NCBI GenBank assembly: GCA_963817735.1
Contig: CAWFPP010000003.1
Coordinates: 186,001-250,000 of the forward strand
Source of the DNA: Bog-473 sp963817735
GTDB lineage: Bacteria > Actinomycetota > Acidimicrobiia > Acidimicrobiales > RAAP-2
Length of the DNA: 64,000 nt
Direction of reading: 5' to 3'
Positions 43,209 to 52,324 of this stretch are shown here, in pieces. The position numbers and the translations under genes are program-made. The notes under the pieces were generated by a model. That model was given only the letters and a program-made list of their open reading frames with translations, was not told the DNA's origin and searched no databases. Every line of letters starts with the position of its first letter. Within the stretch, counting starts at the first letter, position 1.

Positions 43209-45095
43209 ATGGCCCTCGTCGACCCTTCTGAGAGCTCTCCCAGAACGGCCTGGTTGCAGCGCGACACCGCCCTTGGCCGCTTCCTGCGGACGGAAACAGC
43301 GAGTGCAGCCTTTCTCCTAGGGGCTGCTTTGAGCGCCCTGGTCTGGGCAAACGTCGACGCATCCTCATACGACCGCGTCTGGCAGACCCGCCTGTCGATA
43401 CACCTCGGTCAGGCGGCGGTCTCCCTGGATCTGCGTGATTGGATCAACAGCGGGCTGATGAGCTTCTTCTTCTTGGTCGTCGGCCTCGAAGCACGCCGGG
43501 AGTTCGACATCGGCGAGTTCCGAGAGCGTCCCAGGATCATCCTTCCCGTGCTCGCTGGACTCGGTGGCATGGCGGGTGCGGTGGGGCTGTACCTGGCGAT
43601 CAACGCAGGAAGGACCTCGGCCCACGGTTGGGGCGTGGCGATGTCGACCGATACCGCGTTCGCCCTTGGCCTGCTCGCTCTCCTGGGCAAGCACGCTCCC
43701 GAACGGTTGCGCGGCTTCATACTCACGCTCACCGTCGTCGACGACATCGTGGGTCTCGTGGTGATCGCCACGGTCTACACCCATCACCTGACGGTCGGTC
43801 CGCTCATCATCGCGATCGCGTTGATGTCGCTCGCCGCCTTCGCCGCGTCGCGACGGATCCATTTCGGGCTTCTCTATTTCGCCTTGGCTGCGGCCACCTG
43901 GGTAGCGCTGGTCGAGTCCGGTATCGACCCGGTCGTCGTTGGACTCGCCGCAGGGCTCATTGCATACGCCGCTCCGCCGACGCGCGCCGATCTGGAGCGA
44001 ACAACTGATCTTTTCCGAGACTTCCGAGAACAGCCGACCGCCGGGATGGCGCGGCAGCTCCGTGCTGGCGTGCGGACCGCCGTGTCCCCCAATGATCGCC
44101 TCCAACAGCTGTGGCACCCCTGGACGAGCTACGTCATTGTCCCTCTGTTCGGGTTGGCCAACGCCGGCATCCCCATCGATGTCGGATTCCTGGCCAAGGC
44201 CTACACCTCGCCCATCACGCTCGGGATCATCGTCGGTTACGTCGTCGGGAAGCCGGTTGGAGTAATGACGGTCGCTGGCCTCGTCAACAGAGCGACGAAA
44301 GGCCGCCTCCGTCCGCCGGTTGGCTGGGTCGCCGCACTTGGCGGCGGCACCCTGGCTGGGATGGGCTTCACTGTCTCGCTCCTTGTCGCCTCGGTTGCCT
44401 TCACGGGCGCCGAGCTAAAGGAGGCCACACTCGGGGTGCTCACTGCCGCTGTGGTGGCTGGCTCGTTGACCTGGTTGGTATTCCATATCGCGGGACGATT
44501 GCCCTCGCCCCTTCGCACCAGCGCCCTCCTGGGCCGGTCTCCCGCCATCATGGACCTGGCCGATCCCGTTGAGGCCGACCGCGACCACATCCGCGGGCCG
44601 GCGGACGCTCACGTGACCGTTGTCGAGTACGGCGACTTCGAATGTCCATATTGCGGGCAGGCGGAAGCTGTCGTTCGGGAACTGTTGAGTGACTTCGGTG
44701 ACCTCCGTTACGTGTGGCGCCATCTACCGCTTAACGATGTGCACCCGAGAGCTCAGCTGGCGGCCGAGGCGTCGGAAGCCGCCGGTGCACAGGGGGCCTT
44801 TTGGCCGATGCACGACCTGCTGCTCGAGCACCAGAATGAGCTCAATCCCAAGGACCTGGTCGAGTACGCCAAGCGGCTCGGTCTCGATGTGAAGTCATTC
44901 ACAGAAGACCTCATGAACAACAGATGGAGTGAGCGCGTCGCCGCGGATATCGAGAGCGCCGACGTGAGCGGAGTGGCAGGCACCCCAAGCTTCTTCGTGA
45001 ACGGTCAGCGGCAGGCAGGCGCCTATGACATTGCCACGCTCAGCCGTGCAGTCAGGACCGCTCGGGCTCAGGCAGAGATCAAGCATCCCGGCTAA
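43209..45095 (+). CDS. nhaA: Na+/H+ antiporter NhaA fused to a DsbA-like thioredoxin domain
   Basis: 628 residues. Residues ~20-430 are NhaA: GLMSFFFLVVGLEARREFDI, MSTDTAFALGLLALLG and TVVDDIVGLVVI with the ion-binding Asp178-Asp179. A linker then leads to a DsbA-like domain (~455-625) with YGDFECPYCGQAEAVV (Cys479-Pro-Tyr-Cys482) and the cis-Pro region GVAGTPSFFVNG. Such fusions are known in actinobacteria and other phyla. The antiporter controls pH and sodium; the added domain may give redox control or service exported thiols. It is the last gene before the repeat-rich DNA at the tRNA. Confidence 0.92.
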   Translation: MALVDPSESSPRTAWLQRDTALGRFLRTETASAAFLLGAALSALVWANVDASSYDRVWQTRLSIHLGQAAVSLDLRDWINSGLMSFFFLVVGLEARREFDIGEFRERPRIILPVLAGLGGMAGAVGLYLAINAGRTSAHGWGVAMSTDTAFALGLLALLGKHAPERLRGFILTLTVVDDIVGLVVIATVYTHHLTVGPLIIAIALMSLAAFAASRRIHFGLLYFALAAATWVALVESGIDPVVVGLAAGLIAYAAPPTRADLERTTDLFRDFREQPTAGMARQLRAGVRTAVSPNDRLQQLWHPWTSYVIVPLFGLANAGIPIDVGFLAKAYTSPITLGIIVGYVVGKPVGVMTVAGLVNRATKGRLRPPVGWVAALGGGTLAGMGFTVSLLVASVAFTGAELKEATLGVLTAAVVAGSLTWLVFHIAGRLPSPLRTSALLGRSPAIMDLADPVEADRDHIRGPADAHVTVVEYGDFECPYCGQAEAVVRELLSDFGDLRYVWRHLPLNDVHPRAQLAAEASEAAGAQGAFWPMHDLLLEHQNELNPKDLVEYAKRLGLDVKSFTEDLMNNRWSERVAADIESADVSGVAGTPSFFVNGQRQAGAYDIATLSRAVRTARAQAEIKHPG

Positions 45096-45232
45096 ACAGG
45101 TGCTGAACCGCCCCGGGTTTCGTGACCATTGCGCAATCAACTCTTCGGGCGAGAACCGGCCCCACAAGACGAGACTCGAACCGCTCCTGGTCGGTCGGGC
45201 AACTCGACTCAAAAGGCAAATGCAGAGAGACA

Positions 45233-45278
45233 TTGAGTAGTGCGCTGCATAGGGCATGCCCTATGCAGCCCTACTCAA
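45233..45278. repeat. Large nested palindrome with TGCATAG half sites
   Basis: The core at 45245-45268 is a perfect 24-bp palindrome with half site CTGCATAGGGCA. It is flanked by TTGAGTAG (45233-45240) and its exact complement CTACTCAA (45271-45278). The arrangement suggests protein-binding DNA, for example recombinase arm or accessory sites, next to the tRNA attachment site. Confidence 0.75.
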
Positions 45279-45342
45279 CGCATCGTCGACCTGAAACCCG
45301 ATCGCACAGGTGCAGCGTATCGGCCTCACTCGCCGCGCCACC

Positions 45343-45375
45343 CTGCATAGTGCTGCATAGGGCACAGGTGAGTAG
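45343..45375 (+). repeat. Repeated TGCATAG motifs
   Basis: CTGCATAG (45343-45350), CTGCATAGGGCA (45353-45364) and TGAGTAG (45369-45375) repeat the elements of the nested palindrome 75 bases earlier. A further inverted copy CTATGCA is at 45454-45460 inside the terminator loop. Confidence 0.7.
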
Positions 45376-45428
45376 GTCCCGATAAAATCCCCCGAGAAAC
45401 CCCGATCTTCGAACTAGGCCGGAACGCG

Positions 45429-45478
45429 AAAAAGCTGGTCAGGCGCCCGTGCACTATGCACGAGACGCGCCGACCAGC
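45429..45478 (-). terminator. Rho-independent terminator of the tRNA-fMet gene
   Basis: Read on the minus strand, GCTGGTC-GGCGC and GCGCC-T-GACCAGC form a long stem (one bulged base) around a loop containing a small GTGCA/TGCAC hairpin, followed by TTTTT (plus-strand 45429-45433). It starts eight bases after the tRNA CCA end. Confidence 0.8.
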
Positions 45479-45485
45479 GTTTCAA

Positions 45486-45562
<77 letters not shown>

Positions 45563-45610
45563 GCGAAGAGGACATCCTACATGGACCGGGCCGGACGCCG
45601 GCCCCGCCCG

Positions 45611-46000
45611 CTACAGCGTCTGCGCCGTCGGCGGAGGCGGCGGAGGGGAGGCCGGGTCGGCCGCCTTCGGGGGCGGGGGTGGAGCAGGGGCCGCCGACCC
45701 GTCTCCGGCGGGGGTCGCCGTCGGAGCGCCCGCGGCGGACTCGGGCGCCAACGTGATCTGGCCGTGCTCGGACTCGTGCGCCTGCAGCGACGCGACCAGC
45801 TGCTCCATCTCGGCGTCGGTGTTCGCGGTCGATCGTCCCGTTTTGGTCGCATAGAAGGCAGCGCCCAGGTCCCGCAGCATGCCGTCGGCCGTCTTCTTGG
45901 CCTGGGCGTCGTTCATCTTGGCCTGGCCCTTGGCCGCGGCGTCCTTCGCCATTTCCGTCGCCGCCGTCGCCTGTGCCTTCACCTTGTCGAGCAGTCCCAT
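45611..46000 (-). CDS. Small soluble protein with Pro-rich tail, unknown function
   Basis: 129 residues. The first 80 are charged and helical (MGLLDKVKAQATAATEMAKD, DAEMEQLVASLQAHESEHGQ), probably a coiled coil. The tail is Ala/Pro-rich with two runs of prolines and looks disordered. Similar short proteins beginning MGLLDKVK are common in actinobacteria and have no firm role. It has an AGGAAAGGA ribosome binding site. It lies downstream of the UPF0182 gene on the same strand. Confidence 0.65.
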   Translation of the reverse strand: MGLLDKVKAQATAATEMAKDAAAKGQAKMNDAQAKKTADGMLRDLGAAFYATKTGRSTANTDAEMEQLVASLQAHESEHGQITLAPESAAGAPTATPAGDGSAAPAPPPPPKAADPASPPPPPPTAQTL

Positions 46001-46136
46001 CGGGAGCCTTCCTTTCCTCGGGCCTCGTCATTCCCATCATGCGACGTACCCGCCCTCTCCGCAACCGGAATCGCACCGCGGACGGCACGCCGCCGGCCCG
46101 GGGGCCGAGCGCCGGTCCGACCCACCCGTCCAACCC

Positions 46137-49100
46137 TCAGGTACGGGGAGCCGCCGAGACCAGCGTCGTCGAGGTCGTGGTCGTCGCGTTCTTGGGTTCG
46201 GTGCTCGTGGGCACCGAGGTGGTCGTCGACGAGGAAGTGATCGACGCGTGCGACGTCGTCGTCGTGGTCGTGGCGGCCTTCTTGGAGGTCTTCGCCCCCT
46301 TGACTGGCGGCGTGGTCGTGGTGGTGGTCGAGGTCGCACCCGGCGTCGTCGCGCCGATCACCTGCTGCGCTTGGCTGATCGCCTGCTGCATCTGGTTGAT
46401 GTCAGTCTGGAACCCGGAAAGGTCGTCAGCTTTGAGCGCCGCCAGCGCGTTCGCGTAGTCGGCCTGGGCCTGCTGCAGAATCCCCGCCACCGCCGCCGGC
46501 ACCGTGCCGGTCGAGGATCCGCTCTGCCCGGGCGGCAACACCGTCGTCTGCAGCAGGTCCGAAAGGACGGCCGTGAGCGACGTGTCGATCTGGACGTTCT
46601 TGCCCAGAACGGCTACCACGTATTCCAGCTGCGGCTGCGGGTTCGTCGTCGGCGACACGTAGAGCGGGCGCAGATACACCATCGAATCCGCGATGGGGAC
46701 CATCAGCGTCTCCCCCAGCAGGACCTCGGAGCCCTTCGTGTCCAGCAGCGAAATGTCCTTCGACACCGTCGAGTCGGCCGAGATCTCGGCGTCCGCGTTG
46801 GCCGGGCCGGTCGACCCCTGCGGCGTCTCGTACAGGTTGAGCTGGCCGTAGTTCGAAGGGTCCGACAGCCCGACCATCCAGGCCGTCAGGTTGAAGTTCT
46901 GGCCCGAGCCCGTGAGGGACGACTGCGACGCCGGGACGAACCCGTCGGACACGTTGAAGAGCTGTTTGCTCGGGTTCGTGCCCGGCAGCGAGTACACCTG
47001 GAACTGGGGCGACATGCGTGCCGGCGTGGTCGAGACCAGCTGCCCCTGGTTGTTGTACGTGTTCTGGGCCAACAGCGCTTGCGACTGCGGGCCGGCCCCG
47101 GCCGTGGGCGACAGCTGCCAGGCGCTGCTGGCGGAGTAGAAGGCCTGCGGGTTGGTCAGGTGGTACCGGCCGTAAATGGCGGACTGAATGGAGAAGATGT
47201 CCTCCGGGTAACGCAGGTGCGCCTGGAGCGCGGCGGGCATCTTCGACAGTGGGACGAACATGTTCGGGAAGGCGGCCGAGTACGCCTGCAGAATCGGGTC
47301 ATTGGGATCGGCGTCGTAGAAGGTCATCTTCCCCGAGTAGGCGTCGATGACGACCTTGACCGAATTGCGCACGTAGTTGTAGCTCCCCGGCAGGTTGCTG
47401 CCGATGGCGACCTGCTGGGTGTTGGCGTTCTGGGAGTACGGGTAGTTGGCCGTCGTCGTGTACCCGTCGACGATCCAGTCGATGTGCCCGTGATCCGGGC
47501 CAGGGCCGCTGTTGATCACGGCGTAGGGATCCTGGTCGAACGTGAGGAAGGGCGCCGCCTTCTCCGCCATGGACACCGGGTCGCGCACGAACATGATGCG
47601 TGACTTGTCCGTGATCTGGCTCGAAATCAGGAGGTTGAAGTCACCGAGCCGCAGCGCGAAGGCGGCCCGGGTGAAGATCGACGAAAGCTGCACACCTCCC
47701 GGGCCCTTGTAGTGGCTCTCGACGCTCGTGCCGTTCTCCTGGTAGTCGACCTCCAGCTGCTTGGTGTTGGCCACGACGTAACCCGTCTCACCGATACCGA
47801 AGTAGACGTTGGGTTGGCTGATGGCCGGCAACCCCTTCGATGACGTCGGTGGCACACCCTGCACCGCGTAGACGGGGTTGCTGGCGTTGCTCTGGTTGGC
47901 CAGAGCCACGGCGGCCCCGTTGCCGTGGGTGTACTGCAGGTGGGTGTTGACCCAGGACGGGGAAGCCAAGTTGGCAGACGCGATGTCACGCACGCCGATG
48001 AGGACGGGCGTCACCTGCCCGCTCACCGCGTAGCGGTCGACGCCGAGCGATGGGAAGACGTAGTAACCCTTGATCGCCTGCTCGCGCTGGAACGTCTGCA
48101 GCGAGATCGTCGGGTCGGGGTCCCACTGCCGGATGTTGTCGATGGTGGGTGCCGCCACGACCGTCTGGCTGGCAGTGATGCTCGTCGCCGCCGGGAACTG
48201 GTGGACGTGCACGTTGTTCAGGCCGTAGGCATCACGGGTCGCCGTGATGTTGCGCTGGATGTACGGCGCCTCGAGCGAGCTCTGCGCCGGCGTCACCTTG
48301 AGCGCCTGCAGCAGCGCCGGGTAGATGATGCCGACGACAAGGGCCACGAAGGCCCAGATCCCGATGGCGAGGACCGGCAGCGTCCAGCCCTGGCGCCGGA
48401 TGTTGAAGAGCAGGATCACCGCGGCGAAGACCGACACGTAGATGAGGAGTGTCTCCGCCGGCAGCCGGGCGTGCACATCCGTGTACCCGGCGCCGTTGAC
48501 GTAGCCGTCCTGGGAGTTCACCAGCGACCAGCGCTGCAGGACGTAGCCCACCGCCTTGTCCAAGGCGATGAGGGCCAGCAGCACCGAGATGTGCGCCTTC
48601 ACGGGTGGTCGCACGCGGGGCAGGCCACGCTGCGGCTGGATCCCGCCGTTGAAGTAGTGGAACACCAACGAAACGGCCAGCGTCACTATCAGGATGGCCA
48701 GCGTCCAGTCCACGATGAAGATCAGGAAGGGAAGCTTGAAGACGTAGAAGCCGACGTCCTTGTGGAACTGCGGGTCGGTCAGATGGAACAGACCACCGTG
48801 ACGGAAGAGGATCCAGTTGTTCCACTGCCCCACCGTCCCCGACGCACCGATCAGCGCCAGCACGAAGGCAAGGGCAACGTAAATGCGACCGGCGTAAGGC
48901 CGGACGAACTGTTGGTAACGGCGCACCAACTCGTCCTCCTGCGCCAGCACGACGTCGTGCCCGGCGATGCGGTCGCAGACCACCAGGTTGACCCACAGGA
49001 CGGCGAAGAAGATCGCCCCGAAGACACCGAAGAGGCCGAGCTTGATCGCCAGCAGCGTGGAGAAGACGTTGTGCAGGTCGACCGACGAGAACCAGAGGCT

Positions 49101-49235
49101 GTCGGTGTAGAGGCCGGCCAGCGAGCGTAGCGACACCAGCAGGATCACGATGACGACGACGAAACCGATCACCCACCATCGGGCCCGGTGGCGGCGCGGC
49201 GCGACGTCGGCGTTCAGATCGCTGGGGATGCGCAC
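46137..49235 (-). CDS. UPF0182 family membrane protein
   Basis: 1032 residues. About seven N-terminal membrane helices (WVIGFVVVIVILLVSLRSLA, FGAIFFAVLWVNLVVCDRIA and more to residue ~320) precede a very large extracytoplasmic domain (~330-940) with WDPDPTISLQTFQREQAIKG and RYPEDIFSIQSAIYGRYHL, the signature segments of UPF0182. The C-terminal 80 residues are a Thr/Ser-rich, probably disordered tail. The family is widespread in actinobacteria and cyanobacteria, and its function is not established. Length is normal. Confidence 0.9.
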   Translation of the reverse strand: MRIPSDLNADVAPRRHRARWWVIGFVVVIVILLVSLRSLAGLYTDSLWFSSVDLHNVFSTLLAIKLGLFGVFGAIFFAVLWVNLVVCDRIAGHDVVLAQEDELVRRYQQFVRPYAGRIYVALAFVLALIGASGTVGQWNNWILFRHGGLFHLTDPQFHKDVGFYVFKLPFLIFIVDWTLAILIVTLAVSLVFHYFNGGIQPQRGLPRVRPPVKAHISVLLALIALDKAVGYVLQRWSLVNSQDGYVNGAGYTDVHARLPAETLLIYVSVFAAVILLFNIRRQGWTLPVLAIGIWAFVALVVGIIYPALLQALKVTPAQSSLEAPYIQRNITATRDAYGLNNVHVHQFPAATSITASQTVVAAPTIDNIRQWDPDPTISLQTFQREQAIKGYYVFPSLGVDRYAVSGQVTPVLIGVRDIASANLASPSWVNTHLQYTHGNGAAVALANQSNASNPVYAVQGVPPTSSKGLPAISQPNVYFGIGETGYVVANTKQLEVDYQENGTSVESHYKGPGGVQLSSIFTRAAFALRLGDFNLLISSQITDKSRIMFVRDPVSMAEKAAPFLTFDQDPYAVINSGPGPDHGHIDWIVDGYTTTANYPYSQNANTQQVAIGSNLPGSYNYVRNSVKVVIDAYSGKMTFYDADPNDPILQAYSAAFPNMFVPLSKMPAALQAHLRYPEDIFSIQSAIYGRYHLTNPQAFYSASSAWQLSPTAGAGPQSQALLAQNTYNNQGQLVSTTPARMSPQFQVYSLPGTNPSKQLFNVSDGFVPASQSSLTGSGQNFNLTAWMVGLSDPSNYGQLNLYETPQGSTGPANADAEISADSTVSKDISLLDTKGSEVLLGETLMVPIADSMVYLRPLYVSPTTNPQPQLEYVVAVLGKNVQIDTSLTAVLSDLLQTTVLPPGQSGSSTGTVPAAVAGILQQAQADYANALAALKADDLSGFQTDINQMQQAISQAQQVIGATTPGATSTTTTTTPPVKGAKTSKKAATTTTTTSHASITSSSTTTSVPTSTEPKNATTTTSTTLVSAAPRT

Positions 49236-49309
49236 GAGGGGAGCCTAACGTCCACTTCACCTCCCCTAATGGCCAGGGGGGGAGCGACGGCCGCGGCCGG
49301 AAGTCCTGG

Positions 49310-51070
49310 TCAGTCGGTCGCCGGGGTGATGAGGCAGCGGCAGCCCGAGTGGGCCGGCGGGTGGGCGTGCCCCGTGGGGAACGTCTCGGTGCCGCTCACG
49401 GTGCCCGCCAGCGCGTTGTCCTCACAGTCCGAACAGCCCGTCGCGGTGGTCACCACCCAGCGCACCTTGCCGTCCGCGCTGGCCGCGGCCACGCCCGCCG
49501 AGAACGCCTGGGTGGCCTGGTCCCCCACCAGCCGCTCGACGCGTTCGCCCCTCCATTCCCTGAACGCGGCACCGATGCGGTCGGCCGGATCGCCGGCCCC
49601 TTCGGCCACCTGCCGCCGCAAGGTGGTCACCACAGCACGCGCCAATCCCGTCGACGCCTGCTCCACGGCGACGCCGCGGGGAATGGTCGCCGCGCCGGCT
49701 CCCACGAAAATCGTGCCGGCGGCGAACGCCTCGTCCAGATGACTGCGCGCCGCCGCCGCGAAGACGGCCATGTGCTCGTCCTCCGAGCCCATGAGGTCCT
49801 CGAGCTCCACTGCGGGCGCGTTGCGCAGCCGGTCGAGCAACCGGTTCTGGTCGTCGCCCAAGGTGCGCTTGATCGTCCGGCTGAGACGCGAGGAGATCGG
49901 CGTCACCAACTCGTCGCGTCGGGCAATGACGGCAGCGTTCGGCCCCGGCGCCACGACGACCTCGTCGTCCTCGTCCTCGTCCGCCGGCACCTCTGCCGCA
50001 TCCTCGACTGCGGCGTCGGCCACTGCGGCACCGACACCGGACGCGGCCTTGGCCGGGTCGGCCACGTCCGCCACATCCGCCCCGCCCGCCGCGTCCTGCT
50101 CGGCGGCACGAGGCGGTGGCTCCGCCTCGGCTACGGGCTCGGGCACCTCGGCCGTGCCGGCACGGATGCGGGCGAAGAGCTCGTCGACCGAGGGCGCTGT
50201 CCCCCCGTTCCCCGCCTCACCACCCGACGTCGCGCCCACGGCGGGCGTCGGCCCCGTCGGTGGCACCACTCCGCTCATGTCGTCGGCCACGTCCTGATCG
50301 TGCGGCACCTCGGCCGTGCCGAGGCGGAACTGGTCGGCCACCCCCTGCGCGGCCGCCCGCGCCTCCTCGTCGGTGCGGTCCAGATGGGCGAGAATCCCGT
50401 CCACCCGGTCACGCACCCCGTGCACGGAGGCTGCCATCTCGTCGCGGGCGGCCCGCAGCTGCTCGATCTGGATCCCGAGACCGCGCCGCCGCGCCGCCAG
50501 GTCGGCCAGCACCCGACGACGGGCCTCTTGGACCTGGTCGAGGAGAGCCCGGCCCTCGTCCTTGGCGCGGGTGATGACCGCCTCACCCGCGGCGATCGCT
50601 TCGGCCATGATCCGCTCACTCTCCACCCGAGCCTCCTGTTCGGCGTTCGCCACCAGCAGCTCCACCTCGACGACCCGCTCGGCCGCCGCCGTCTCCGTGC
50701 GTTCCTGCAGCTCGTCGACCTGGCTCTGCGTCTCGCGCAGCAGCAGGGCCGCCCCCTCCTGGGCTTGGACGACGATCCGGGCCGCCTCCTCGTGGGCGTG
50801 GCGCAGGATCTGTGCGCTGTGCTGACCGAGGGAGGCGGTGAGCGTCGCCTCGTCCACGACCGGGTGGGCGGCGCGCTCCTCCGCCTCGGCCAGGGCCGCC
50901 CGCAGCTCCTCCTCGCGCGCCTCGAGTGCTTCGAGGCTGCGGGAGACCGACTGCAGGTAGGAGCGCACCTCGTCGCTGTCGAAGCCCCGGCGGACCACGG
51001 CGAAGGTGTGCTGGGCGATGTCACCGGTTGCGATCCGGGACGATGAGATAGGGGGGCGTCCTTCTGCCAT
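49310..51070 (-). CDS. DivIVA-like coiled-coil protein with a phage-head-like zinc-binding C terminus
   Basis: 586 residues. Residues 14-55 (GDIAQHTFAVVRRGFDSDEV, then YLQSVSRSLEALEAR) match the DivIVA/Wag31 N-terminal membrane-curvature domain, followed by ~200 residues of coiled coil and an acidic Ala-rich linker. The C-terminal ~170 residues end VTTATGCSDCEDNALAG...HSGCRC, with Cys546, 549, 577 and 579. That pattern is like the C terminus of Mu gpF/SPP1 gp7-type minor head proteins. Its stop lies 74 bases before the UPF0182 start; the YlbL gene is just upstream. A polar-growth or scaffold role is inferred from the N-terminal part only. Confidence 0.7.
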   Translation of the reverse strand: MAEGRPPISSSRIATGDIAQHTFAVVRRGFDSDEVRSYLQSVSRSLEALEAREEELRAALAEAEERAAHPVVDEATLTASLGQHSAQILRHAHEEAARIVVQAQEGAALLLRETQSQVDELQERTETAAAERVVEVELLVANAEQEARVESERIMAEAIAAGEAVITRAKDEGRALLDQVQEARRRVLADLAARRRGLGIQIEQLRAARDEMAASVHGVRDRVDGILAHLDRTDEEARAAAQGVADQFRLGTAEVPHDQDVADDMSGVVPPTGPTPAVGATSGGEAGNGGTAPSVDELFARIRAGTAEVPEPVAEAEPPPRAAEQDAAGGADVADVADPAKAASGVGAAVADAAVEDAAEVPADEDEDDEVVVAPGPNAAVIARRDELVTPISSRLSRTIKRTLGDDQNRLLDRLRNAPAVELEDLMGSEDEHMAVFAAAARSHLDEAFAAGTIFVGAGAATIPRGVAVEQASTGLARAVVTTLRRQVAEGAGDPADRIGAAFREWRGERVERLVGDQATQAFSAGVAAASADGKVRWVVTTATGCSDCEDNALAGTVSGTETFPTGHAHPPAHSGCRCLITPATD

Positions 51071-51079
51071 GGGCAGAGC

Positions 51080-52315
51080 CTACGGCGCCGCCTGGACCGG
51101 CACAGGCTTGGTTGGCACGGGTGTGACCGGCACCGAGCCGCCGAGACGCTTGAGCACCCGCAGCACCTGGTTCAGGTTGTTGACGGCGTACACGTGGAGC
51201 TGCGGGGTGGCCTTGGACTCGGCCGCCGCCAGCTCGACGGAGGGGACGAAGAAGACGGTGGCCCCCGCTCGTTCCACGGCGATCGTCTTCTCGGCCACGC
51301 CGCCGACGTCGCCCACGTCGCCGTTCTCGTCGATGGTCCCCGTGGCCGCAACGATCCGGTTGCCCGTGAGCCGCCCGCTGCTCAGTTTGTCCATGATGCC
51401 GAGGGTCATGGACAGCCCGGCGGACGGACCGCCGATGTCCTGCGTGTGCACCGTCACCTTCAGGGGGAACTGCCAGTCCTGCTGCGTGACCGGTTCGACG
51501 CCGAGGTACGCCGTCGGCTTGGTCGGCGCGCCACAGCCGGTGTCGACCAGGCCCTTGGGCGGCGTGCCCAGGGTGATCGACTTCGTCACGACGGGGCCGC
51601 GCAGGACGTCGCCGACGCTGTTGATGGACGACTGCTCCACCTGGAACGGCACGCTCTGGCCGGGCATCAAACCGTGGAGGGCGTGAATGAGGGAGCAGTC
51701 GGTCGTGACGGGTGTGCCGTTCACCCCCGTGATGACCTGCGCCACGTGCAACGTCGACGACGCCGGCGAGTGCGCGGCGACCCCGTACACCAGCGCGCCG
51801 GCGTTGGTCGACGTGACCTTGTAGCCGAGGTGGGTCAGCGCCGCCGCCGTGGCGAACGACTGGGCCTGGGCCATCTGGAGGTACCCCTGGGCGAGATACT
51901 GGGTCTCGTCGGTCATGGGACCGAGGAGCTCCGGCCCGGAGATCACCTCGCTGTCGGAGTCGAAGTACCGGTACTGCAGGTAGTTGAGCGCGTTGAGCTG
52001 GGTGACGAAGACGTCGGTCAGCAGGATCTTGCCCGTCAGGGGATGGTCGTTCGCCGCCGGCACCTCGATGTACTGCGCCACCGGCGTGGCGTCCCCCGGC
52101 GTGATCACGAAGTAGTTGACCGACGTGCGGGCGGCGATCAGCGCCGTGAGCAAGAGGATGACCACCACGACGGTGAGCACCGTGGGCCACCACCGGCGCC
52201 GGCGGGCCGGGACGGGCGGTGGCGCGCCGGCCTCGCCGGCGGCTTCAGGGCCGGCGTCGCTCAAGGTGGGGTTCGCCGCGGCTCCCCCGTCGGCGGTCGC
52301 GTCAGGTTCGGACAT
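51080..52315 (-). CDS. YlbL-type membrane-anchored PDZ/Lon-like protease
   Basis: 411 residues. A single membrane helix (residues ~43-62) is followed by YFVITPGDATPVAQYIEV, a PDZ domain (~165-250), and a Lon S16 catalytic domain with Ser298 in GGPSAGLSMTLGIMDKL and Lys343 in VGGVAEKTIAV, the Ser-Lys dyad. The ATG at 52315 is chosen; the longer open frame upstream is not protein-like. Family members are extracytoplasmic proteases implicated in stress or division control. It diverges from the HEAT-repeat gene by nine bases. Confidence 0.88.
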   Translation of the reverse strand: MSEPDATADGGAAANPTLSDAGPEAAGEAGAPPPVPARRRRWWPTVLTVVVVILLLTALIAARTSVNYFVITPGDATPVAQYIEVPAANDHPLTGKILLTDVFVTQLNALNYLQYRYFDSDSEVISGPELLGPMTDETQYLAQGYLQMAQAQSFATAAALTHLGYKVTSTNAGALVYGVAAHSPASSTLHVAQVITGVNGTPVTTDCSLIHALHGLMPGQSVPFQVEQSSINSVGDVLRGPVVTKSITLGTPPKGLVDTGCGAPTKPTAYLGVEPVTQQDWQFPLKVTVHTQDIGGPSAGLSMTLGIMDKLSSGRLTGNRIVAATGTIDENGDVGDVGGVAEKTIAVERAGATVFFVPSVELAAAESKATPQLHVYAVNNLNQVLRVLKRLGGSVPVTPVPTKPVPVQAAP

Positions 52316-52324
52316 ACTCGGAAG

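Noticed and set aside
45879..47603. 574-codon plus-strand ORF
   Set aside because: Antisense to the small coiled-coil and UPF0182 genes; Arg/Val/Gly-biased composition with no recognisable domain.
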